Source: CAVZQN01 sp963837395
Lineage (GTDB): Bacteria > Acidobacteriota > HRBIN11 > JAKEFK01
Length of the DNA stretch: 64,000 bases
Reading direction: 5' to 3'
Assembly (NCBI GenBank): GCA_963837395.1
Contig: CAWINI010000003.1
Span: 124,001-188,000 of the forward strand
Part shown: positions 1-7,660 of the stretch, in pieces
How the letters are laid out: every line of letters begins with the position of its first letter
How positions within the stretch are numbered: the first letter of the stretch is position 1
The notes under the pieces: generated by a model
Seen by the model: only the letters and a program-made list of their open reading frames with translations
What the model was told of the DNA's origin: nothing
Database searches by the model: none
Program-made: the position numbers and the translations under genes

Positions 1-1033
1 CACGATCATGAACCTCACTCGCTGCTGCTGATTCATATTGCGCGGCTGGCGTTCCTGGCCGAGGTGAAAATGGGAATACGTGAGCGTATGCAAACGGAGC
101 ATCTTGCAGATAATTTCTTGTTTGTTTGTAAGCTTCTGTATCTTCATCCGGAAAACCAACCAGAATATCAGTTCCAAGATTCAGATCAGGCATCTTTGCA
201 AAGAGCCGATCAACAATCGATTCAAATCGATGAAACAAATATTGCCTTCGCATCTTTTTCAGCACTTGATCCGATACGCTTTGTAATGGCAAATGCAGAT
301 GCGGTTGAAATCGTGATGAAGATGTAAATACATCAATAAAATTTTGATCGATTTCCTCCGGCTCCAATGAACTCAAACGGATTTTGAAATCGCCCCTGAT
401 TTTTTCGATCTGTTGCATCAGTTGCCACAAAGCCGTTCGCGGACTCAGATCTTTGCCGTAACCACCCATGCTGATGCCGGTCAAAATCATTTCGCGATAA
501 CCGCGATCGCGATACCATTCAATTCTTCTTACTATTTCTGCTGGCGCTAAGCTTCGACTCTTTCCACGCACTGAAGGAATGATGCAATAAGAACAACGGG
601 CATCGCATCCATCTTGAATTTTTATGTACTGCCTCGTTCGACCGGATTCAGCAGGCATTGGGAAGTCAGCGTTTTCTGCATCGAAATTAGCGCAAGCAAT
701 TTCTCCCAAAATTTTCATCTTGTCTGGATTCAAATTTCCAGCAACATAATCCACTTCAGGCATTGCCATCAGTTCGCTTTCCGAACGTTGCGCATAACAT
801 CCGGTCAAAAGGATTTGCGAAGATGGTGAATTGCGTTTCAAGCGACGGATCAATTGTCTTGCTTGCGCGTCGGCAGACATGGTCACAGTGCAGGTCTGGA
901 TGATCATCAGCGAAGGATTTTCACCAGTCTTTGCTTCACGCCAACCAGATCTTTCAAAAAGTCCGGCTGCACTGACAGCATCAGCCTGATTCGTTTTGCA
1001 TCCGAAGAAATGAAGTTGAAAAGTGCGGTTCAT
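1..1033 (-). CDS. mtaB: MtaB-type tRNA methylthiotransferase (3' end cut by window edge)
   Basis: Radical SAM enzyme that adds a methylthio group to N6-threonylcarbamoyladenosine-37 in tRNA. The reading frame from ATG 1033 runs open to the window edge (about 344 codons seen). The N-terminal UPF0004 domain starts with FFGCKTNQAD and has the later Cys of IIQTCTVT and LTGCYAQR (three cluster ligands). The radical SAM motif CDARCSYC follows near residue 147, then LTGISMGGYGKDL and RLSSLEPEE, which resemble MtaB more than MiaB or RimO. The start overlaps the purE stop (ATGA), so it is probably cotranscribed with purD-purE. The TRAM domain is beyond the edge. The MtaB/MiaB choice is inference. Confidence 0.88.
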   Translation of the reverse strand, partial: MNRTFQLHFFGCKTNQADAVSAAGLFERSGWREAKTGENPSLMIIQTCTVTMSADAQARQLIRRLKRNSPSSQILLTGCYAQRSESELMAMPEVDYVAGNLNPDKMKILGEIACANFDAENADFPMPAESGRTRQYIKIQDGCDARCSYCIIPSVRGKSRSLAPAEIVRRIEWYRDRGYREMILTGISMGGYGKDLSPRTALWQLMQQIEKIRGDFKIRLSSLEPEEIDQNFIDVFTSSSRFQPHLHLPLQSVSDQVLKKMRRQYLFHRFESIVDRLFAKMPDLNLGTDILVGFPDEDTEAYKQTRNYLQDAPFAYAHVFPFSPRPGTPAAQYESAAASEVHDR

Positions 1034-1521
1034 TTAGAATTTAATTCCTGGTCCTGTTTCTCAATTCCTGCCGCCATATCAGATCTATATTTATTTAGCT
1101 TCTGACGTAACGACTCGTTTTGAAGCGCAAGAATTGCCACTGCAAGCAATGCTGCATTTTTCGCGCCTGCTTTACCAATACTAACTGTTGCAACCGGAAT
1201 TCCGCCAGGCATTTGAACTGTTGATAATAACGAATCCAATCCATTTAACGGTGGAATATCCACCGGAATTCCGATTACCGGCAAGATGGTGTGCGCCGCA
1301 CACACGCCAGCAAGATGCGCTGCACCACCTGCTGCTGCAATGACGATTTGAAGTCCTTCTGATTCCAATCGGCGTAACGTCTTTAGTAAATATGATGGAG
1401 AACGATGTGCGGAGCAAACGTGCACTTCAGTTTCCACTCCGAATTCCTTGAGAACAGCAATACCATCGGACAGCTTATCCAGATCCGATTTACTACCCAT
1501 AAAAATTGCAACTTGTGTCAT
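1030..1521 (-). CDS. purE: N5-carboxyaminoimidazole ribonucleotide mutase PurE
   Basis: Class I PurE converts N5-CAIR to CAIR in de novo purine synthesis. The 163-residue length is typical. Diagnostic motifs are MGSKSDLDKL at the N-terminus, VCSAHRSPSYL with the catalytic His near residue 40, and AAAGGAAHLAGV near residue 70. It lies 33 bp after purD on the same strand and its stop overlaps the next gene's ATG, so purD-purE-mtaB looks like one transcript. No purK is visible here. Confidence 0.97.
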   Translation of the reverse strand: MTQVAIFMGSKSDLDKLSDGIAVLKEFGVETEVHVCSAHRSPSYLLKTLRRLESEGLQIVIAAAGGAAHLAGVCAAHTILPVIGIPVDIPPLNGLDSLLSTVQMPGGIPVATVSIGKAGAKNAALLAVAILALQNESLRQKLNKYRSDMAAGIEKQDQELNSK

Positions 1522-1554
1522 GATTAATCTCTGCGACTTTGTGGTAAGTAAAAA

Positions 1555-2842
1555 TTAATGTTTGAATTGCTCGAGCGCTCTTCCGGCAATGTCTTTGCGG
1601 TAATGTATCCCATCGAAGCGGATTCGTGAAGCAGCGCTGTAGGCTCTTTCATGAGCAGCAGAAAGCGTTGGAGCAGTTGCAGTTACACCAAACACGCGGC
1701 CACCAGCCGTTACCAAACGATTGTCTTCCAACTTCGTTCCCGCATGGAAAATGACTGAGCCTTGAGTGGCTGATGCTTCATCTAAGCCGTAAATTTCCTG
1801 ACCGGTTTTTACAGCGCTTGGATATCCCTGCGTGCAAATCACCACGCATACTGAAGCTTCTTTTTTCCATTCCACATGGACTTCATCCAACCTGCCTTGT
1901 GCTGCGCAAAAAAGAACTTCAGCAAGATCACATTCAATTCTTGGAAGTAATGCCTGCGTTTCAGGATCACCGAACCGTACATTAAATTCAAGAACGCGAG
2001 GGCCATCCTGCGTTAACATGATTCCTGCATATAACAATCCACGATATGGACGTCCTTCGCGAGCCATTCCGGAAATCACCGGAACAATAATTTCATTCAT
2101 CACACGATGATGCATATCTTTGGTCAAAAACATCGCAGGCGAATATGCGCCCATCCCACCGGTGTTCGGTCACTTCATCACCATCAAACAAGCGCTTATG
2201 ATCCTGACTCGTTGCTAATGGCAAAACACGTTTGCCATCAGAAATCACTTGAAACGAAAGTTCCTGCCCTTCCAAATATTCTTCGATCACAATGCGATCG
2301 CCGGCATTTCCAAACTTCCGCTCTTTCATCATCATATCGAGTGCATCAGAGGCTTGAAGTTTTTCGTAACAAATGACAACGCCCTTACCACCAGCAAGAC
2401 CATCGGCTTTTAATACTACTGGATAACCGAATTCTTCTTCTGCAATCACTGAAAGCGCTTCGTCATAACCATTCGCGATATAAAACCGCGCGGTCGGAAT
2501 CCGATGTTCGCGCATAAATTCTTTCGCAAAAACTTTACTGCTTTCCAACGCAGCACCGCTCCGGGTAGGTCCAAAAATCACGAGATTTCGCTTATTGAAT
2601 TCATCTACGATTCCTAAATCTAAAGGCAGCTCCGGCCCTACCACCGTGAGCTGGACATTTACATTCATGGCAAAATCGGCAAGTTCAACGATGTCAGTGC
2701 TGTCAATTGGCACACAATCGGCGATTTCAGCAATACCAGGGTTGCCAGGAGCACAGAAGATTTCCTTTACGGAAGGAGACTGCCTAAGCTTCCAGACCAG
2801 AGCATGCTCTCGACCGCCATATCCAATTACCAAAACTCTCAT
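1555..2842 (-). CDS. purD: Phosphoribosylamine-glycine ligase PurD, broken by a +1 indel
   Basis: PurD joins glycine to phosphoribosylamine using ATP. Residues from ATG 2842 give VIGYGGREHALVWKL, then the ATP-grasp core (VLKADGLAGGKGVV, VIEEYLEGQELSF, SQDHKRLFDGDE). The frame then breaks and continues one base later with PNTGGMGAYSP through RFGDPETQALLP and the C-terminal domain. The span is 1,288 nt (429 codons plus one base). Removing the A at 2172 restores DGDEGPNTGGMGAY, the family consensus, and restores a GGTCC sequence. A sequencing error is more likely than a true pseudogene because essential genes here carry the same lesion. It is the first gene of the purD-purE-mtaB transcript. Confidence 0.9.
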
Positions 2843-2874
2843 AAGTACCTATTTCTCAACCAAATAAACTGGAA

Positions 2875-2903
2875 ATTATGGCATACAGAATTTATCTTTA
2901 CAA
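2875..2903 (-). promoter_or_regulatory. Sigma70-type promoter for purD-purE-mtaB
   Basis: On the minus strand, TTGTAA (2903-2898), a 17-bp spacer and CATAAT (2880-2875) lie just upstream of the purD ATG at 2842. The spacing is ideal, and the region is divergent from the promoter at 3021-3049. Prediction from consensus only. Confidence 0.5.
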
Positions 2904-2917
2904 GTGAAACAGCATTA

Positions 2918-3008
2918 ACTCAGATGCGTGATGCGAGATGCGCGTTGCGCGGAACGCACCAGCATTTGATATCGCCGCGTATCTCGCATCCTGCATCTCG
3001 CATCTGAG
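2918..3008. repeat. Palindromic repeat, family A (GATGCG type)
   Basis: The left arm is built from GATGCG/GAGATGCG units beginning CTCAGATGCG, and the right arm is the inverse, ending in CGCATCTGAG. It folds as a long imperfect hairpin between two divergent promoters. Related copies are at 37992-38063 and 61171-61232. Confidence 0.75.
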
Positions 3009-3020
3009 CTTCAGTTTTTC

Positions 3021-3049
3021 TTGACACTTACGGGTGCGATTTCTACAAT
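3021..3049 (+). promoter_or_regulatory. Consensus sigma70 promoter for the S41-like gene
   Basis: TTGACA (3021-3026), a 17-bp spacer and TACAAT (3044-3049). An AGGAAGAGG Shine-Dalgarno follows before the TTG start at 3081. Confidence 0.7.
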
Positions 3050-3080
3050 TGTGCTTAATATTATTTAGGAAGAGGATTCA

Positions 3081-4238
3081 TTGCGCAAAAAATTTTACAT
3101 CATCACCCTTTCCGGTTTTCTTGTTTTGTTCCTTTCAATCGGCGCACTTTTAGCGCGCTCAAATCCGCGTGACAAAACATACAGTTATCTCACGATTTTT
3201 TCAAACATCTTGCATCTTGTAGATGCCAACTATGTTGAAGAAGTTGATTTCAACAAAGTGATGGATTCTGCGATGTACGGAATGGTTGAGAATCTGGATC
3301 CCGAATCCTTTTTTGTTAAAGGTGCCGATGTTGATGAATACAAGAAAGAGCTGCAAGAGAACCGTTCTAAAGCCGGTGTCGGCATCAGCGTTTCCAAGCG
3401 CTTTGGATTAGTCAGTGTTATCGCTGTGGAAAAAGGATCTTCCGCATTTGAAAACAAGATCAAGGCGGGCGATTCGATCAGAAGTGTGAACGATCAATAT
3501 GTACAGGATCTGCCGCTTTATAAGATCGATAGCTTGCTGGATGGCGCTCCAGGCACACAGGTTAAGATTTCATTATTTAAGGGTGCAAATGAAAAGCCGG
3601 AGAATTTCACTCTGGTGCGAAAAGCAGTTACTCGTCCTTATATCGAAAGCTTTGTTGCGCAGCCACGAATTGGTTACATCAGAATTAATCATCTACTTCC
3701 CGGAGTGGAATCAGAAATCGAAAAGAAATTGGCGGACTTTCAGGGGCAAGGTGTTGATCGTTTGATTCTAGATGTTCGAAGTTGTGTTGAGGAAGATCAA
3801 GATCCTGCAGTCAAGGTGGCTGATCTTTTTATGCCACAAACCACGATCGTCCAAATCAGCGGAAGAGATGGAGTGATCCAAAAAATTTCAGGCGACAGCA
3901 AGGTTGCATTTAAAGGTCAACTCTTAATTCTGACCGATTTCACCACCGCCGGTGGCGCTGAAATAGTTGCCGGTGCAATTCAAGATGCGGGTACCGGCAA
4001 AGTTTTTGGGGTGAGAACATATGGTCGTGGCGGCATTCAAAAATTATTGCCTGCCGGTAACAATTACATTGTTTTGACGACCCAGAAATATGTGACACCT
4101 AAAGGGAAAGTCATCCTCAATAACGGAATCGATCCTGCGATACCGTTCAAGGATGATTTGAAAAGTGCGGACGTAAAAGCCGATGAAGATCGGATGTTAA
4201 ATAAGGCGATCGATTATTTCCGTCATCCTGCAGCATAA
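3081..4238 (+). CDS. S41 (CtpA-like) protease homolog with lost catalytic Ser and Lys
   Basis: Envelope protein of 385 residues related to C-terminal processing proteases. It has an N-terminal membrane anchor or signal (about residues 6-25), a PDZ domain (about 97-170, GVGISVSKRFG and IKAGDSIRSVND) and an S41 domain (about 195-345). It starts at TTG 3081 behind AGGAAGAGG. Active CtpA proteins have SASE with the catalytic Ser and FGKG with the catalytic Lys 25 residues later. Here these positions are TAGGAE (Gly291) and YGRG (Arg316) at exactly that spacing, while the QD after it is kept. So the fold is present but proteolysis by the Ser-Lys dyad is not expected. The next gene is yibQ-like, the usual partner of ctpA near envelope hydrolase genes. 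A binding or scaffold role is inference. Confidence 0.88.
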   Translation: MRKKFYIITLSGFLVLFLSIGALLARSNPRDKTYSYLTIFSNILHLVDANYVEEVDFNKVMDSAMYGMVENLDPESFFVKGADVDEYKKELQENRSKAGVGISVSKRFGLVSVIAVEKGSSAFENKIKAGDSIRSVNDQYVQDLPLYKIDSLLDGAPGTQVKISLFKGANEKPENFTLVRKAVTRPYIESFVAQPRIGYIRINHLLPGVESEIEKKLADFQGQGVDRLILDVRSCVEEDQDPAVKVADLFMPQTTIVQISGRDGVIQKISGDSKVAFKGQLLILTDFTTAGGAEIVAGAIQDAGTGKVFGVRTYGRGGIQKLLPAGNNYIVLTTQKYVTPKGKVILNNGIDPAIPFKDDLKSADVKADEDRMLNKAIDYFRHPAA

Positions 4239-4283
4239 CTCAGCGTCTCTGTGGTAAGATTTCCCTAGTTCAGGGGGACTTCC

Positions 4284-5177
4284 ATTTTTCAGTACGCGAG
4301 AGTTATCTCTTTTATATTACTGTTTAGTCTTCTTGCGTTCGGTCCTTCACTTCATTCAAAATCGGTCGTAAAACAAGCATCCGTTTCAAATCCTGTTTCA
4401 AATGATTATTCAATTACCAGCATTGTTCGTTTGGTCAATTATGATCTGCCCCGCGTTGCGATCATCATCGATGATGCCGGCGAAAATTTAGAATTGCTTG
4501 AAAATCTGGCAGAACTTCCTTTCTTAGTTACAGTTTCTGTAATTCCCGGGACACTTCATGATGCTGAAAGCGCAGGTTGGGCAAAACGTCATGGTTTTGA
4601 AGTCATGGTGCATTTACCAATGGAGCCGGAAGCGTATCCCGAAAAAGATCCAGGCAAGAATGCGATTCTTACTTCAATGAGCAACCGCAAATTAAAGGAA
4701 ACGACCCTGGATTTGATTGAAGAAATTCCATATGCAAGCGGCGTGAACAACCATATGGGTTCGCGATTTACACAAAGCGCAGCAAAAATGAATCCAGTCA
4801 TGGATATGATTGCGCGAAACAAATTGTATTTTGTGGACAGCCGGACAACTCCGTATAGCACTGCATTTCAGATCGCACAATTAAAAAACATTCCATCCGC
4901 AGAACGGAATTTGTTTTTAGATGATGATAATGGAGAAATCCTGCAACGTTTTCAAGAATTAGTTCAGCTGGCAAAAACAGAGGGCACTGCAATTGGAATT
5001 GCTCATTTAAGACCGATGACTCTTGAAACGCTAAAGTCGATTGATATTTCTGAGTATCGCGATACTCAATTCGTATTTGCTTCCGAACTTTGTGCAGTTA
5101 ATCAGCAGTATGCTTCACGGCTTAAACCGAAGCACAGCTCCAATGTTTCCCGCAGCAGCCAGCTGAGAACCCGCTAA
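4284..5177 (+). CDS. Divergent polysaccharide deacetylase (YibQ family), probable ATT start
   Basis: Periplasmic protein with the deacetylase-like fold of the YibQ/DUF610 family. The core reads AIIIDDAGENLELL, VSVIPGTLHD, MVHLPMEPEAYP, NNHMGSRFT and YFVDSRTTP. The only ATG/GTG/TTG-type start in frame is TTG 4431, right at the core and without a ribosome site. Reading upstream to the in-frame TAG at 4266 gives a hydrophobic leader (SFILLFSLLAFGPSLHS) that looks like a signal peptide. ATT 4284 is six bases after AGGGGG (4272-4277). I therefore place the start at ATT, as in infC. It follows the S41-like gene by 45 bp and its 3' end overlaps the convergent gene by 63 bp. Confidence 0.78.
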   Translation: MFQYARVISFILLFSLLAFGPSLHSKSVVKQASVSNPVSNDYSITSIVRLVNYDLPRVAIIIDDAGENLELLENLAELPFLVTVSVIPGTLHDAESAGWAKRHGFEVMVHLPMEPEAYPEKDPGKNAILTSMSNRKLKETTLDLIEEIPYASGVNNHMGSRFTQSAAKMNPVMDMIARNKLYFVDSRTTPYSTAFQIAQLKNIPSAERNLFLDDDNGEILQRFQELVQLAKTEGTAIGIAHLRPMTLETLKSIDISEYRDTQFVFASELCAVNQQYASRLKPKHSSNVSRSSQLRTR

Positions 5178-6251
5178 CGAAATATATTTCACCTGGCAAC
5201 CCTGCTTCAATGCATTTTGAACTGCTTCCGCAACAATATCGGTAACGCCGTTCGTGTTTGCACCGCAAAAATCGCATGAACCATTTTTTGTGTGGAGACT
5301 CATGCAAGAAACACATTGATATCCTTCGCGTTCAAAACCTTCCTGAACCAGAAGGTGGTTTACCTGACCACGTTGCAGTGCGCGCAAAGTAGAATCCAAA
5401 CCAACAATGCCTAATCCGCCTGAATTAACTTCCTTGAAAAGTTGATTCACCAATTGTGTCTCTTCTTTTTGCCTCATTTCTTTTTCAATGTTCATTGTCT
5501 TTTCAAGAATATCTTTGGATGAAGCAGTCATTTCTTCATGAACTACCGCTACAACTTTTGCCTCAAGACTGTTCGGTAAATATTGCCGGAATTCGCTGGT
5601 GTTGGTTTCAGAACCAGCTAAGATCACATAATCATTCGTATATTTTTTGTAAAAATGATCCGCGGATTCAGCAACATGTTTGAAATGTCTGCGCACATGA
5701 TCTTCAATGTGACGCTCAATCCGGCGTTCTTCGTAGCCACCAAATCCTGCTTCTTTCACTTTTGATGGAACATCATCCAAAACGTCGGAATGTTCCAGAA
5801 TTTCACCAGCAGAAATTTCAAACAAGCGGCCTTTTGCGCGTTCAATCAAAATAAACAAGAATCGCTTATGTTGATCAAGGGCCGATGACAATGGCCGATA
5901 AAAAGGTTGAGGCTGAATTACCAATTGGCTTTGAATCGGAATCTGCAGCGTAACAACCTTCCAAAACTTCAATGCAGAACAACTGAAGATCGCCAGCGTG
6001 CTTACCCCATCCCTCGCAAATTCAAGATTCACATAATCTTGAATCTTCTTGAAATCAGTTTCCAGTGATTTTTTAACTTCTTGAGACCACTTCTGTGTCT
6101 CGAGTTCTCTCCGTCGTATCTTGATAAGGTCTTTTAATTCAATCGAATGACTGAGCTGAGGTGTTTTTTCGATCCGAAGATAGAGAGTTGTTGTAAGATA
6201 TTGTTCAGGGTTAAAGGCGATGAGTTCAGACAGGACTTCCCTACTAATCAT
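5115..6251 (-). CDS. Bacterial eRF1/Vms1-like (baeRF) protein with C-terminal zinc knuckle
   Basis: 378 residues resembling the bacterial archaeo-eukaryotic release factor families. The order is a variable N-terminal domain (1-125), a central RNase-H-like domain (about 126-270) beginning with FLFILIERAKGRLFEI, and an eRF1 domain-3-like L7Ae fold (about 275-378) ending LAGSQLAAAGNIGAVLRF. A loop at 169-176 (GFGGYEERR, followed by RHIEDH) occupies the place of the GGQ-like catalytic loop but lacks Gln. Cys313, 316, 326 and 329 form a CxxC/CxxC zinc knuckle. ATG 6251 has AGGAGG upstream. A ribosome-rescue or peptidyl-tRNA hydrolysis role is family inference; loss of Gln argues for caution. Confidence 0.72.
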   Translation of the reverse strand: MISREVLSELIAFNPEQYLTTTLYLRIEKTPQLSHSIELKDLIKIRRRELETQKWSQEVKKSLETDFKKIQDYVNLEFARDGVSTLAIFSCSALKFWKVVTLQIPIQSQLVIQPQPFYRPLSSALDQHKRFLFILIERAKGRLFEISAGEILEHSDVLDDVPSKVKEAGFGGYEERRIERHIEDHVRRHFKHVAESADHFYKKYTNDYVILAGSETNTSEFRQYLPNSLEAKVVAVVHEEMTASSKDILEKTMNIEKEMRQKEETQLVNQLFKEVNSGGLGIVGLDSTLRALQRGQVNHLLVQEGFEREGYQCVSCMSLHTKNGSCDFCGANTNGVTDIVAEAVQNALKQGCQVKYISLAGSQLAAAGNIGAVLRFKP

Positions 6252-6333
6252 AGGCTATCCCTCCTGGCTAGTAATAATCTCTCAAAATGAAAAATAGCAC
6301 CCAAAGTATGCACAGTCAACGAAACGGTACCTA

Positions 6334-7269
6334 ATGCAAAACCGTAAATGGACTAAATCTTTCAAAAGTTTTCAGATTCTTGTCCCAGCAAGCATTAGCA
6401 ATCTTGGTTGTGGATTCGACACTTTGGGTTTGGCGATCTCGCTATATTTCAAAACTTCAGTTCATTCTGCTCCCGAGTTTGCACTATCTATGACATGCAA
6501 TGGCAAAGCACTGGAAATTTCGGCAGAAGAAAATATTTTCCTGAAAGTGCTTCGTAGTTGTTATCCGGTTTCACCTGATGATTGGCATTTCAACATCATT
6601 ATTGATACCGAAGTGCAACCTCGACGCGGATTAGGCAGTTCTGCTTGTGCCGTAATCAGCGCAATCCTCACTGCAGCTAAATTGATGAACCTGCGGCACG
6701 ATCCCAAGCAGATTTTGCATACAGCAATGAAATGGGAATCTCATCCTGACAACATTTGCGCTTCAGTTTTTGGAGGCTTTACAGTTGCAATGCAGGATGA
6801 AGCCGGCTGCATTTACTCCCAAAAAATACCTTTTCCACCGGCATTGCGAATTTTGTTACTGATTCCTGAATGGGAAATCCGGACAGATGAAGCGCGAAAA
6901 CTTTTGCCGGAATTGTATCCGAAACAAGTTGTAGTTAGCAATTTACAACGTCTTGCTTTCTTTATGGCGTGTTTGCAGGATGGAAATTTTACCGGATTTC
7001 GCGAAAGCGTGAAGGACCAGATTCATCAACCCTACCGAGCGGCACTAATCCCATTTGCACGTGATCTGTTGGATTCAAACCGTTTTACTAGCGACAGCGC
7101 AATCATGATTAGCGGATCAGGTCCGAGCTTTGCTGTGCTCTACAGAGTTCACGAAAAGAGCATCCGCTCAGAAATTCAGGAAATTATGTCTATCCATCAT
7201 GTGCCCTACGATTTGCGCGATGTAGTGGTTGATGATGATGGCGCCCGCATCGAATCGCTGGAAGATTGA
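6334..7269 (+). CDS. thrB: Homoserine kinase ThrB
   Basis: GHMP kinase phosphorylating homoserine in threonine synthesis. It has VPASISNLGCGFDTLG at the N-terminus (residues about 17-32), the ATP loop RRGLGSSACAVIS (about 96-108) and the C-terminal ISGSGPSFAVLY. Length (311 residues) is normal. No thrA or thrC is adjacent; upstream is the divergent eRF1-like gene, downstream a convergent antitoxin-like gene. Confidence 0.93.
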   Translation: MQNRKWTKSFKSFQILVPASISNLGCGFDTLGLAISLYFKTSVHSAPEFALSMTCNGKALEISAEENIFLKVLRSCYPVSPDDWHFNIIIDTEVQPRRGLGSSACAVISAILTAAKLMNLRHDPKQILHTAMKWESHPDNICASVFGGFTVAMQDEAGCIYSQKIPFPPALRILLLIPEWEIRTDEARKLLPELYPKQVVVSNLQRLAFFMACLQDGNFTGFRESVKDQIHQPYRAALIPFARDLLDSNRFTSDSAIMISGSGPSFAVLYRVHEKSIRSEIQEIMSIHHVPYDLRDVVVDDDGARIESLED

Positions 7270-7272
7270 TTT

Positions 7273-7346
7273 TTACCGCTGAGATAGGGGAGATCGCAGA
7301 GTATAAGAATTTATTATTCGGTGATTTCCGTGTTTCCGTGATTAGT
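7273..7346. repeat. Family C repeat (ACCGCnGAG/CGCAGAG type), degenerate
   Basis: Starts TTTTACCGCTGAG just after the thrB stop, continues GATCGCAGAG, and has a decayed inverse arm (GTGATTTCCGTGTTTCCG). It resembles better copies at 27709-27769, 35311-35395 and 44938-44999. Confidence 0.5.
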
Positions 7347-7358
7347 ACCAGTCATCTT

Positions 7359-7574
7359 TCATTGCTCGATAAGCCGGTCCTGATCCGCAATATTCACTAA
7401 AACTTTTCCGCAGTCAAAGGCAGGAAGTTTTCGAATTCTTGTTCTTATTGTTTGCTTTTTCAGGCCCTTTTCCAAGACACCAGCAACAGTTTGAGACAAG
7501 CTTTGTCCGTTTCTAAGCGCTCGTTTCTTCAATTCATTCAACAAAGATTTCGGAATATTTACGACCGTTTTCAT
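7359..7574 (-). CDS. Ribbon-helix-helix antitoxin-like protein, no partner toxin
   Basis: About 71 residues from ATG 7574, starting KTVVNIPKSLLNELKK and continuing LRNGQSLSQTVAGVLEKGL, the pattern of VapB/CopG-type ribbon-helix-helix antitoxins (strand, then two helices). The frame is open further upstream (ATG 7592, ATG 7595), but 7574 fits the family start. The space downstream is occupied by the convergent thrB end, so no cognate PIN toxin follows. It may be an orphan antitoxin or a small regulator. Confidence 0.55.
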   Translation of the reverse strand: MKTVVNIPKSLLNELKKRALRNGQSLSQTVAGVLEKGLKKQTIRTRIRKLPAFDCGKVLVNIADQDRLIEQ

Positions 7575-7595
7575 AGGGTCATCATACTTCATCAT

Positions 7596-7640
7596 TAATA
7601 TCTGGCATCCAGCATCTGGCAACCGGTATCTGGCATCTCT
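7596..7640. repeat. Tandem ATCTGGCA repeat
   Basis: Three copies of ATCTGGCA spaced by short linkers (two followed by TCC/TCT, one by ACCGGT) directly upstream of the glycosyltransferase operon. It may be a partial dispersed repeat or an operator; nothing else is visible in this gap. Confidence 0.4.
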
Positions 7641-7642
7641 TG

Positions 7643-7651
7643 TGGTATGAT
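7643..7651 (+). promoter_or_regulatory. Possible extended -10 promoter of the glycan operon
   Basis: TGGTATGAT matches an extended -10 element (TGn-TATGAT). No clear -35 is seen. If used, transcription would begin only a few bases before the ATG at 7661, giving a nearly leaderless message; no Shine-Dalgarno is visible there. Confidence 0.35.
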
Positions 7652-7660
7652 TACACGTCT

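Noticed and set aside
2918..3008. GATGCG repeats as a CRISPR array
   Set aside because: Units are short, inverted rather than direct, and no unique spacers or cas genes are present.
5456..5683. Plus-strand open frame inside the eRF1-like gene
   Set aside because: Shadow of a clear minus-strand gene with domain matches; no ribosome site.
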